A stretch of 64,000 bases of DNA, taken from the NCBI RefSeq assembly GCF_004379255.2, contig NC_056048.1:16267197-16331196 (forward strand). The letters run 5' to 3'. Origin of the DNA: Salvia splendens (lineage: Eukaryota > Streptophyta > Magnoliopsida > Lamiales > Lamiaceae). Below the pieces are notes generated by a model. It had not been told where the DNA came from. It made no database searches and worked only from the letters and a program-made list of their open reading frames with translations. Position 1 is the first letter of the stretch, and the number at the start of each line of letters is the position of its first letter. The translations under genes and the position numbers were made by a program. Shown here one piece after another: positions 24,765 to 35,960 of this stretch.

Positions 24765-26546
24765 AATACCCCAAACTTATTTGCTTGCTCGTCCTCGAGC
24801 AAGATCACATAAAACACAAAACTTTGAAGCTCAACTCACAAAAGTTTTTCAAAAGATTTTTAAAAAGCGAATCATATAGGGATGTGAATGATAAAATCTA
24901 AACCCCCAAACTTTTCAATCAAGGTTTCCTACTCTCAAGAACCATCACTTATGAACCTAGAACTTCAAGTCAAGGTGCATTTCATAGTAAGTCCAAGCAT
25001 GTGATCATACAACTCAAACCGTCATCATTGACTCGTCAAGCATTACTTATCACATAGACTCGCGGATTTCAAATCAAACTTCATTAACTCTACCAAGTTA
25101 TTTACAAAGCATCCACTAGCATCAACAATAAGGTCCAACGTCTTAATTCAAGGTTGTAATGGGGCTAGGGATGAGGTAGGATAAATATGGACAGTAGCTC
25201 AAAGGCTACACATTTGAGTGTCAAATTCTTTCCTCCTACAACTTCCTTCCAAAGATCGAACAACAAGATTTTACAACCAAACTCACTCCCCCAAACTTGA
25301 GATCAAATCTAGACAAGATTACATATTACACAAATAGAAGCTCTAACTTTATTTCACAAACTTTTTTTTTCTTTCTTTTTTTTTCTAGATAAGACCTCGA
25401 CTTTTGCAAATTTGGAGGTCGTCTTTTTCTTTCTTTTTGTTTCCTTTTTTTTCTTTAAGAACTTCATTCTTTTCACTTATACATTACATCAAGTCTAAAA
25501 ATGTCTATACTTTACAATTCACCACCCAACACTCAAAACTCAAATCACCAAAGCTCAAACTTGTTTTTAGCACCCAAATAGTAGCAAGGTCCATTGATGA
25601 GGCTAAAATGAGGCTTATTTAAGTGGCTAAGTGATTGGCTAAGTGTTTACACAAATAATAGGGAAATAAGCTCAAAGTGGCTTCTAGGAGATCATGTATA
25701 GGACTAGGCATGTGATCATTTGGCCATGGAGTTCATCCTAGTGCCTTATCATCCCCTATCATTGACACAAATGAATACAAGCGGTTCACTCGATAAAGCA
25801 AATCAATCCAAGATAATCTCCACAAGACATGTAATTTTCATACTCTCATCAACTCAAGAAATCGATTATAATCAAAACATGCTCTTTCAAATAAATCATG
25901 CACAACTTCCATCCATCCTAAGCTTCAAAGATCAAGTAGAATCAAGCAGGAATTCCCAACCAGAAAGCCAAAGATCTAGCATGCATCCGTCAATTACATG
26001 ATTCAAAACACTTTTATCATACAATACACCCATAAACATGCATCAAATCATTCACAACCCCCCAAACTTGAATGCTTCATTATCCTCAATGTATGCAAAA
26101 GAGAACATAAAAAGTAAAGGGAAAGGAGACTCCCCCAAACTTGGCGTGATATCCAAAGTGCATTCGGGTGGGTGGGTGGGTGTATTTTCCTTTGTAGGTG
26201 TGCTTCCCCATAAGCTCGAATGTGAATCCTATCTCCACGTTGCTCCTACAAAAAGAAAAAATTAAAACAACAAAAAGAAAACAAAATACTCAATTCATAA
26301 AAATACATCGAAGGAAAGAATTGAGCAAACAAAACCCTTGATTTATTAAGAGAAAATAAAGAAAACTAAAAACTCATTGGGTTGCCTCCCAACTAGCGTC
26401 TTTGTTTAAAGTCGTTGGCCCGACTTAGTCTTCTAGCTACAACTCTGAAACAAAAAATAAAATGTTAGAAACTATACAAAAATAAAAAAACAAAAAGAAT
26501 CCTAAATTAAATAACCAGTTGCCTCCCCGGCAGCGGCGCCAAAACA
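24765..26546 (-). repeat. Array internal region 3 (1782 bp, non-coding)
   Basis: Differs from regions 1-2 by a four-C tract beside the LTR and by agttgcctcc instead of agttacctcc at the primer site end. No coding capacity. Confidence 0.85.
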
Positions 26547-27873
26547 TGATGTGTAATTTTCGAGTTCAAATATTAATGGTAAAGTTCACACAAGTTTAAT
26601 AAATTGACTCTAATATTACAACGAATATGCAAGAGTACAGAGTCGATTGTAGTACTTCGAGTGTCGAACCACAGGGAGGCGTAGGCTATTTAACTCCAAA
26701 ACAAAGGAAAAGCATACTAAAAATGATCTTGATTTGAAGGTTTTGATTTCTACAAATTAAAGATGTTCTAAAGCTACAAGTTAACGAAAGACGTCTTTGA
26801 ATGGGGAAATATGTCACTCCAAGTTGCTTACTAGGCTTGTATTGTTCTACACCTATATTAAAAGCACATATTTGGGATTAATTAATCAACCTAATCGCGT
26901 GCACTGAACATGTTTGCGACGTATAATTCACAGTCAGCTGAACACTTGTTCCATGAATTAATTTTCGAATATATTAAATTCCTGCGGAAGCGCGGGAATT
27001 AAAGATCATCTACTATGCGAACTTACCTAATCCACTATTAAATTATCCTCTGAACAATTCTAATTTTATAGCATACCAACAATCAATCACTCCTAAACTA
27101 TGTTAAAGAGACAATAGCAAAGGAATTAACATCACTACGTTATTAGCCAAAAACATAGTGAAAAACATTAAGCATCTTGTTGGTATCAAACAAATGATTT
27201 CAAAGGTGTAAGAACATCTTTACAAATACTAGATTACAACTTGGAGCAACATAGAGAGCTTAGCCTAAAAACATTGTGAAATATGCAATAAAAACCGTAG
27301 GATTCAAGCTCTCGTTGAGTGGACTCAAGATTTGGAGACGGATCGTCAGAATGTTGACCGGAACTTCTTCCTCCCTTTTTCTTCAGAACCGTCCCATCAC
27401 CTTTTTTCCTCTGCCCAAAACTGCCGTAGCCTTTTCTCTCTCCCCTTTTATTTAATTCATCTCTCCACCTTTCCTCCTCCTTTTCTCTCTTTAATTCTGC
27501 CAAAACGTCCCACCTTGTCACCTTTCTCCACCAAAAACCGCCCATGAAACTGCAACAGTTATAATTGTTTCACCCGGCCGGGTGGAATTGTCAAGCTAAA
27601 AACTCGCCCGGCCGGGTGACTGAAATTCGCCCCTTGCTGACTTCACATGCCTTCTGAAAATCACCCGGCCGGGTGTATTATTGGGCATGAAATTAACCCG
27701 GCCGGGTGGCCAATTTTGAGAGCTCTCTGCACAGCTTTTTCACCATCCGAGCTTCATTCCTTGTTTCACCATTCATTCCTCTTCCTACACCACAAAACAT
27801 ACTTTTGCAAGCATCAAACTATATAAATTATGTAAAGTTAGGGGAATAAAAATGTACAATTTGATTCGCATCA
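26547..27873 (-). repeat. Array LTR 4 (1327 bp)
   Basis: Complete. Second sub-type: acgtctttg (3 bases shorter than in LTRs 2-3), ttaaattatcc, gaacaattc. Confidence 0.9.
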
Positions 27874-29654
27874 AATACCCCAAACTTATTTGCTTGCTCG
27901 TCCTCGAGCAAGATCACATAAAACACAAAACTTTGAAGCTCAACTCACAAAAGTTTTTCAAAAGATTTTAAAAAAGCGAATCATATAGGGATGTGAATGA
28001 CAAAATCTAAACCCCCAAACTTTTCAATCAAGGTTTCCTACTCTCAAGAACCATCACTTATGAACCTAGAACTTCAAGTCAAGGTGCATTTCATAGTAAG
28101 TCCAAGCATGTGATCATACAACTCAAACCGTCATCATTGACTCGTCAAGCATTACTTATCACATAGACTCGCGGATTTCAAATCAAACTTCATTAACTCT
28201 ACCAAGTTATTTACAAAGCATCCACTAGCATCAACAATAAGGTCCAACGTCTTAATTCAAGGTTGTAATGGGGCTAGGGATGAGGTAGGATAAATATGGA
28301 TAGTAGCTCAAAGGCTACACATTTGAGTGCCAAATTCTTTCTCCTACAACTTCCTTCCAAAGATCGAACAACAAGATTTTACAACCAAACTCACTCCCCC
28401 AAACTTGAGATCAAATCTAGACAAGATTACATATTACACAAATAGAAGCTCTAACTTTATTTCACAAACTTTTTTTTCTTTCTTTTTTTTTCTGGATAAG
28501 ACCTCGACTTTTGTAAATTTGGAGGTCGTCTTTTTCTTTCTTTTTGTTTCCTTTTTTTTCTCTAAGAACTTCATTCTTTTCACTTATACATTACATCAAG
28601 TCTAAAAATGTCTACACTTTACAATTCACCACCCAACACTCAAAACTCAAATCACCAAAGCTCAAACTTGTTTTTAGTACCCAAATAGTAGCAAGGTCCA
28701 TTGATGAGGCTAAAATGAGGCTTATTTAAGTGGCTAAGTGATTGTCTAAGTGTTTACACAAATAATAGGGAAATAAGCTCAAAGTGGCTTCTAGTAGATC
28801 ATGTATAGGACTAGGCATGTGATCATTTGGCCATGGAGTTCATCCTAGTGCCTTATCATCCCCTATCATTGACACAAATGAATACAAGCGGTTCACTCGA
28901 TAAAGCAAATCAATCCAAGATAATCTCCACAAGACATGTAATTTTCATACTCTCATCAACTCAAGAAATCGATTATAATCAAAACATGCTCTTTCAAATA
29001 AATCATGCACAACTTCCATCCATCCTAAGCTTCAAAGATCAAGTAAAATCAAGCAGGAATTCCCAACCAGAAAGCCAAAGATCTAGCATGCATCCGTCAA
29101 TTACATGATTCAAAACACTTTTATCATACAATACACCCATAAACATGCATCAAATCATTCACAACCCCCCCAAACTTGAATGCTTCATTATCCTCAATGT
29201 ATGCAAAAGAGAACATAAAAAGTAAAGGGAAAGGAGACTCCCCCAAACTTGGCGTGATATCCAAAGTGCATTCGGGTGGGTGGGTGGGTGTATTTTCCTT
29301 TGTAGGTGTGCTTCCCCATAAGCTCGAATGTGAATCCTATCTCCACGTTGCTCCTACAAAAAGAAAAAATTAAAACAACAAAAAGAAAACAAAATACTCA
29401 ATTCATAAAAATACATCGAAGGAAAGAATTGAGCAAACAAAACCCTCGATTTATTAAGAGAAAATAAAGAAAACTAAAAACTCATTGGGTTGCCTCCCAA
29501 CTAGCGTCTTTGTTTAAAGTCGTTGGCTCGACTTAGTCTTCTAGCTACAACTCTGAAACAAAAAATAAAATGTTAGAAAACTATACAAAAATAAAAAACA
29601 AAAAGAATCCTAAATTAAATAACCAGTTGCCTCCCCGGCAGCGGCGCCAAAACA
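27874..29654 (-). repeat. Array internal region 4 (1781 bp, non-coding)
   Basis: Four-C tract as in region 3, primer site with agttgcctcc. No gag or pol. Confidence 0.85.
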
Positions 29655-30981
29655 TGATGTGTAATTTTCGAGTTCAAATATTAATGGTAAAGTTCACACA
29701 AGTTTAATAAATTGACTCTAATATTACAACGAATCTGCAAGAGTACAGAGTCGATTGTAGTACTTCGAGTGTCGAACCACAGGGAGACGTAGGCTATTTA
29801 ACTCCAAAACAAAGGAAAAGCATACTAAAAATGATCTTGATTTGAAGGTTTTGATTTCTACAAATTAAAGATGATCTAAAGCTACAAGTTAACGAAAGAC
29901 GTCTTTGAATGGGGAAATATGTCACTCCAAGTTGCTTACTAGGCTTGTATTGTTCTACACCTATATTAAAAGCACATATTTGGGATTAATTAATCAACCT
30001 AATCGCGTGCACTGAACATGTTTGCGACGTATAATTCACAGTCAGCTGAACACTTGTTCCATGAATTAATTTTCGAATATATTAAATTCCTGCGGAAGCG
30101 CGGGAATTAAAGATCATCTACTATGTGAACTTACCTAATCCACTATTAAATTATCCTCTGAACAATTCTAATTTTATAGCATACCAACAATCAATCACTC
30201 CTAAACTATGTTAAAGAGACAATAGCAAAGGAATTAACATCACTACGTTATTAGCCAAAAACATAGTGAAAAACATTAAGCATCTTGTTGGTATCAAACA
30301 AATGACTTCAAAGGTGTAAGAACATCTTTACAAATACTAGATTACAACTTGGAGCAACATAGAGAGCTTAGCCTAAAAACATTGTGAAATATGCAATAAA
30401 AACCGTAGGATTCAAGCTCTCTTTGAGTGGACTCAAGATTTGGAGACGGATCGTCAGAATGTTGACCGGAACTTCTTCCTCCCTTTTTCTTCAGAACCGT
30501 CCCATCACCTTTTTTCCTCTGCCCAAAACTGCCGTAGCCTTTTCTCTCTCCCCTTTTATTTAATTCCTCTCTCCACCTTTCCTCCTCCTTTTCTCTCTTT
30601 AATTCTGCCAAAACGTCCCACCTTGTCACCTTTCTCCACCAAAAACCGCCCATGAAACTGCAACAGTTATAATTGTTTCACCCGGCCGGGTGGAATTGTG
30701 AAGCTAAAAACTCGCCCGGCCGGGTGACTGAAATTCGCCCCTTGCTGACTTCACATGCCTTCTGAAAATCACCCGGCCGGGTGTATTATTGGGCATGAAA
30801 TTAACCCGGCCGGGTGGCCAATTTTGAGAGCTCTCTGCACAGCTTTTTCACCATCCGAGCTTCATTCCTTGTTTCACCATTCATTCCTCTTCCTACACCA
30901 CAAAACATACTTTTGCAAGCATCAAACTATATAAATTATGTAAAGTTAGGGGAATAAAAATGTACAATTTGATTCGCATCA
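29655..30981 (-). repeat. Array LTR 5 (1327 bp), right end of array
   Basis: Complete to GCATCA at 30981, then gypsy sequence resumes with catgcc. Second sub-type as in LTR 4, but it has G at 30700, like LTR 1 and unlike LTRs 2-4. Confidence 0.9.
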
Positions 30982-31431
30982 CATGCCTTCTTGTGGTACG
31001 GCTTCTCTTTCTGCCGTGGGTTTAACCTCGATCACGTCTTTGTCTTCCCATACCGTTTCATCTTTTCCTTCTTGTGTCGACGGTGGTCGCTCGGAACGTG
31101 AGTCGATCAAAGCACACGTTAAGGCCTTTAGAAAACCTTTCATGTCGCCAACCATCATCTGGTTTCTTGGTTCGTACCACGTGAACCGACTGGCTGTTGT
31201 TTCCATCTAAGGCTCCCAATTGTCGGGCATCAACTCAATTAGTCTCCTTATGCTACCATAGGCCGTTACATGGTACCCGCAGACATCTCGCCATAGGGTC
31301 TCAAAACGGGCAACAACCTCTCTCAAGGCTTTGCCTTCCTCTCTCTCATAGTGGTCGTAATCGTATATCGCTTGTCGCATTCTAGCACTATACTGACTGC
31401 TCTTGAGCGCGGTTCGTTTCATTCGCACCAT
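30982..31431 (-). pseudogene. Gypsy gag fragment, N-terminal part
   Basis: Two joined frames: 31431-31207 (RMRQAIYDYDHYEREEGKAL and LWRDVCGYHV regions) and 31206-30982, separated only by a TAG after PDNWEP. Position, 440 bp inside the primer site and upstream of protease, argues for gag; I do not see a diagnostic domain. It is cut at 30982 by the array. Confidence 0.5.
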
Positions 31432-31885
31432 CTATGTGAAGATGAAAGTTTCATTTAAAACACCAAAAGTATTATTGTTTGTTCGAAAAAGTTCTTAAGT
31501 TTGTCGCGTAGTTTGAAAATTTGTCGTTGTCTTAACGTTTCATATCTTTGCATGCTATCGTGGTAGTATTTTCGCGCATTATACACATTTAGCAACATCA
31601 CTAAGTTCATGCTCACATAATCATTCCATTACCACTCATTCTTATGCATATCATTCATTCACATGCGTAACTTGTCAACGTCATATCATATCATCATATA
31701 TTTTCATGCGTCAATCTTCCATACTTTCAACAATTTGAACATACCTCACTTTCATCGGTTGAGCGTGATGCTTTGGATGTTGAGCCTTCGTGACGCTTCT
31801 AGTCAAATAAGGGTTCACTAACTTAGACTTAAAGTGAAAGAAGACTCTCGGACCAGAGCGAAAGAACAAAGCTCTGATACCACTC
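31432..31885 (-). promoter_or_regulatory. Gypsy leader and primer binding site
   Basis: The minus strand at 31871-31882 reads TGGTATCAGAGC, three bases from the LTR end: the initiator tRNA-Met primer site. The stretch 31432-31870 is leader without a gene. Confidence 0.8.
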
Positions 31886-34306
31886 TATCACGACCGCCCA
31901 TACAAGGGTACCACAACGCGGCGATCGTGACCGACATGCATGGATAACAATTTAAAAAGAACATCTTGATTAACTTAAAGGAAGAAAACAACTTAGTTGA
32001 AAGAGTTTAAAGTTAACATTTTTTTTGAACATAAGTCAACGACAATATAAGTCAGCCTCACACTTCAACATATTACTATGCATGTCCTATCGTCTCTCTC
32101 TCATCGTCTTTCTCAATCCCCCAACCCAACATACGTCAAAAAGGTGTAAAGACACACGTATCGCATTACAACTTATCACAAGTGCTTACACCATTTAGAC
32201 ACGTTTCTTGGACATACATGCATCATACAATACTTTTAAACTTGAAAATAAGAGTTATTTTAACAAGGTAGAAAACTGGCAGAACTGCGCGACCGTTTTG
32301 TAAAAATTACTATAAATTCACCCGACCTCAAAAGAAGCTAAATTGTGGTCACAATACAGAAGACACATTCAAGTTCATACATGAAAATATTCACACCGAA
32401 ATCACGTCATTTAGTCAGTCATATCACATATTAAACTCTCTGGTCGTAACATACAATTTCTGACTGTATTGCGCAGTTCATTTGAAAAATTCACCATAAA
32501 TTCATCCGATGCCCAAAAAGGCTGAAAATTTAACACGACTCATAAGACACTTCAAATTTTCATATAGTTCAAGAATCACATCAATCGGAGGTCATTTGTT
32601 CAGTCAAACAGAAAACGAAAAATTCATGGTGAGAACTCACGTTTCTGGAAGATTTGCGCAGTCAACTTCAAAAATTTATTAAAATTTCATTTTTCGATAA
32701 AACAGGCTGAAATTCACACGAGACACAGAAAACACCTTGAAGTTTACTCTGTAAAACTTTCATAGCAAAATTCGTTCGTTTGATGGGTCAAATACAGATC
32801 ATAAGTCACTGGTCGTGCATCACAGATTTCTGGTTCAAGTTCGAAAATAGGGTTTTTAAACTTCCACAACACAACCACCGATTTTTCATGCTCGAAAACA
32901 CATAACCATGCTTACACGTTCCTCATACACATATTTGCATACAAACTCATATTATTCACCCAATAAATTGACCCAACTCACATGATTTCAAACAACAACG
33001 CAAAAACAACAAGTTCTTACGAAGCACACTTTCCCTCCCGTTAAAACTTGCGATCTATCAAACCTACACCCTCTACATGCATGTAGGACTCAAGAACATG
33101 GTCAAAACGGATAGGATGATAAGAAGTGAGCAATATACCTTCCTTGACACAAAACGCATCGGTAGAAACGATGGATAAAGAGATTCGTCGGAGACTCTCA
33201 AAAATAACTTCAACGGATTGCAAGAACACGAGTTGGATGGAGGATTTTTGGAGATGGGAGAGTGGGGGAGATGGAAAAAGAAACGTGTGGGGGAGGGAGA
33301 GAAGAGAGGGGACGAATTTATTTGAGGTGGATGGGGGCTAGGGTTTGATTATTTGCTATTTATTTGTTAGGTTTAAAATCCCACACATAAGGAATTAATT
33401 AAATTGGGGGAGATATATAAAAAAAATAAAATTACCACAATTAAAATAAAAAGTAGGCGTGTGGTTTGAAGGTGGGGAAGTCAAAATTTTACTGATTTAA
33501 TTACAAGGAAATATAACAATATTTACTTGGAGAGGATATTCATAAATTAGGAAATAAAGGTGAATATTCCATAAACAAGGGAACAAAAATAAATTAAATC
33601 TCCAAGTAGGAAATAATAGTGTAGTGGACGAAAATTTGAGGGGGAAAGCACAAGGAAATTATTTAAATCCCCAATTAAATAGAATAGGATTTAAATTAGG
33701 TAATTTCTTTATAGGAAAAGGGCTCCCATAAAATTAGGAAACAAATAAAATATTCTCCAAAATTTATTGGAGGGGGCCGAAAAAAATTAGGCTGAAGTAG
33801 CCAAGGCAAAAATCCCAACTCTCTATTTATTTTGGGGTGAAGAAATAAAATATAACATGATTTAATTGGATTAAATTCAAAAGAAGAGAGTCAATTAAGC
33901 ACCAATTAAATCAAATGAAAAATAATCCAATCTCCTATTGGAGATTTTCGAAACTCCCAAGGATAAAAGGATGGAGTTCGAATTTCATGTAGCGTTACTT
34001 AAGGTCCATTCGTTTGGATTTAATTTGGAATAATGTCCCAAAACAATTAATTAAATCCACAAAAAGAAGTACTATTTCAATAATTAGGGAGGGCCGAATT
34101 TTTCAATGAATTGACTTGAGAAAGAATAAATGCATGATCCTATTAATTATTTCCCCTCATTGGAAAAAAATATATAAAAACTCAAGCTCATCACTCACAT
34201 TAACCACGACAATTTATTTCACGCAACTCACTTAATCATATAGAAACAAAAGTTTCATAAATTCCAATAACGTATTAAAATAGTCACAAAAGTTTGGGAT
34301 GTTACA
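31886..34306 (-). repeat. Gypsy 5' LTR (2421 bp, internally deleted)
   Basis: Starts TATCACGACC (TG changed to TA) and ends GATGTTACA. It lacks about 895 bp found at 11789-12683 of the partner; the join is after ataag at 32035. Otherwise it matches closely, including the region with the small frame 33041-33229. Confidence 0.9.
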
Positions 34307-34311
34307 AGAAG

Positions 34312-35090
34312 TCCGCCATATGAACTTGCTATTTCTTAGGATTATTATCCCCATAGTGCAGGTGGCAATAATATTAGAAAAAGGCTTCATAAATTGCAGA
34401 CCAATTGGTGGAGACCATATACAAACGTTGAGTTCGTAATTATAGCTTAGATATTTAGGTTATGGTTTTTCTTTAATTATCCTTAGCCTTAGGACAGAGA
34501 AAGGCTTGATTAAATTCTGTTGGTATTTAATTTGCTGGATAATTAAATCTTTTATTAGTTGGTATCTTCCTTTAGGAAATTATTGTTCTAGAATATAATT
34601 CTTATTCATGTCTGCTATAAGATATGTCTAAAATAAATTATTTAATTCTTAATAAGACATGAAAAATTAAATTCAAATTAATTCCATTGTTCAAGATTAG
34701 GATTTTATTATTTAATGTATTCATACATATCTATCCTTTTTAGGATCTTAGATATATAAATATTAGGAAACTATAAATTATTCTCATTTATATCATCTAG
34801 GAATCAAAATAATATTATTTATTTCCATAGATATAGAAAATAATAAAAATATTCCTAAAGTCTAGATAAATATTAGGAAACTATTAAATTATTCGCATCT
34901 ATATCATCTAAGTATAAAATAATATTATTTATTTCCATAGATATAGAAAATAATAAAAATATTCCTAAAATCTAGACAAATCTTCCAAAAAGATTTTACT
35001 TCCATTAAATAATAATATTTTAATGATATCTTTTAATAAAATAATTAAATAATCATTAAAATAATCCTTCATCGTTATCTCATCGTACGA
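34312..35090 (-). other. Copia B leader, AT-rich part
   Basis: Continues the Copia B leader after the gypsy insertion, beginning with the second copy of the ttcttaggattatt block. AT-rich, no gene. Two near-identical segments of about 110 bp with ttatttccatagatatag occur at about 34760-34865 and 34870-34975. Confidence 0.6.
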
Positions 35091-35765
35091 GGTTCGCACG
35101 AACGATGAACGACGAAGATCCGACGAGTTCGTCGTCGAATCACGACGCACGCAGCGTCTCGGCCACCGGCGCGCAGGTGGCGCGCCAGCGTCTCGGCCAG
35201 TGGCTCGTCGGGTGTCGCCAGCGTCTTGGCCAGGAGCGTGCACTGAGGCGCGGCTCCTCTCGGCCAGCGGCGAGTCCCCGTCTCGGCGTCTCGGCTTGTC
35301 GGGTGCCGACGGTTCTCGGTCAGGCGCGCAAGCTGCGGCGCGCGCCTCTCGGCCAGCGTCTCGACGTCCATCTCAGATGTGTCGACCGTCGGGTGCCGAC
35401 GCGTCTCGGCCATCGTTCCGTCGGGCGGCTCGAGCTCTCGGCCAGTAGAGAACACGGTGGCGCGCCTGCTCTCGGCCAGCTCAGACCCCCGTCTAGGCCT
35501 ATCCGATTGTCTGGGTCGCGCGCTCCCGGCCAGCAGCTCGCACGACAGCACGGCTACTCTCGGCCAGCGCCGCCATCGGCACGTTCTCGTTCTGGCGGCT
35601 CGGTGCCTCGGCACGTTCTCGTTCAAACTACCACGCCATGCCTTCCACCGTGTCGACCTTGACTCGGGTGCGTCTGGATCATGCGGTCTCGGCCTGCAGC
35701 GCGCACGAGCCTTAGTTCGCCTGCGTGTCACCCCGTGATCGCGAGTCCCCGGCTCCCACTGTCTC
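35091..35765. repeat. GC-rich island with iterated tctcggccag in the Copia B leader
   Basis: About 670 bp of very GC-rich DNA inside an AT-rich leader. The word tctcggccag or close variants recurs roughly ten times, with gtcgggtgccgacg also repeated. Open frames exist on both strands (35075-35842 minus, 35105-35662 plus) but are arginine/serine-rich by-products of base composition, with no domain. Confidence 0.65.
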
Positions 35766-35945
35766 GACGTCCCTACCTCGATTGCACGTGGTACGTTCGA
35801 GCAATTCAAGTTCTTTGATTCGATAGTTCTTGAGTTCAACATGCATAAAAATTAAACAAAACACAAGAACATTCTTCGCAATCAAATTGGACATGCATAC
35901 ATGAATTTCGCGAAATTTAAATCCAAATAGTCAGAGCCAAAGACT

Positions 35946-35958
35946 GGCTCTGATACCA
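35946..35958 (-). promoter_or_regulatory. Primer binding site of Copia B
   Basis: The minus strand reads TGGTATCAGAGCC two bases from the LTR, matching initiator tRNA-Met and identical in placement to Copia A. Confidence 0.9.
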
Positions 35959-35960
35959 AT

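Larger units (their letters stand above)
18186..30981 (-). mobile_element. Tandem array of a non-autonomous LTR retrotransposon
   Basis: The structure is LTR(partial)-int-LTR-int-LTR-int-LTR-int-LTR. Unit steps measured at one landmark are 3114, 3115, 3109 and 3108 bp, and the copies are nearly identical. Each LTR (about 1.33 kb) starts TGATGTGTAA and ends GCATCA. Each internal region (about 1.78 kb) has a primer site for tRNA-Asp at one end and a polypurine tract at the other, but no gag or pol. It lies within the gypsy coding region. The likely origin is unequal recombination between LTRs, or insertion of a multimer. The mobilising partner is probably an Athila-like element, judged from shared 3' internal layout. 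Confidence 0.9.
11634..34306 (-). mobile_element. Ty3/gypsy chromovirus, split by the LTR array
   Basis: The minus-strand order is 5' LTR 31886-34306, primer site 31871-31882, leader, gag fragment 31431-30982, [array], protease end, RT, RNase H, integrase and chromodomain 18185-15000, polypurine tract and 3' LTR 11634-14955. RT sequence and the C-terminal chromodomain place it among chromoviruses, resembling the Tekay/Del lineage. The middle of gag and most of the protease are missing, apparently lost with part of the array's first LTR. Confidence 0.93.

Noticed and set aside
35075..35842. Overlapping long frames on both strands (255 and 185 residues) in the GC-rich island
   Set aside because: GC-rich repeats suppress stop codons on all frames; residues are arginine/serine/alanine-rich with no domain.
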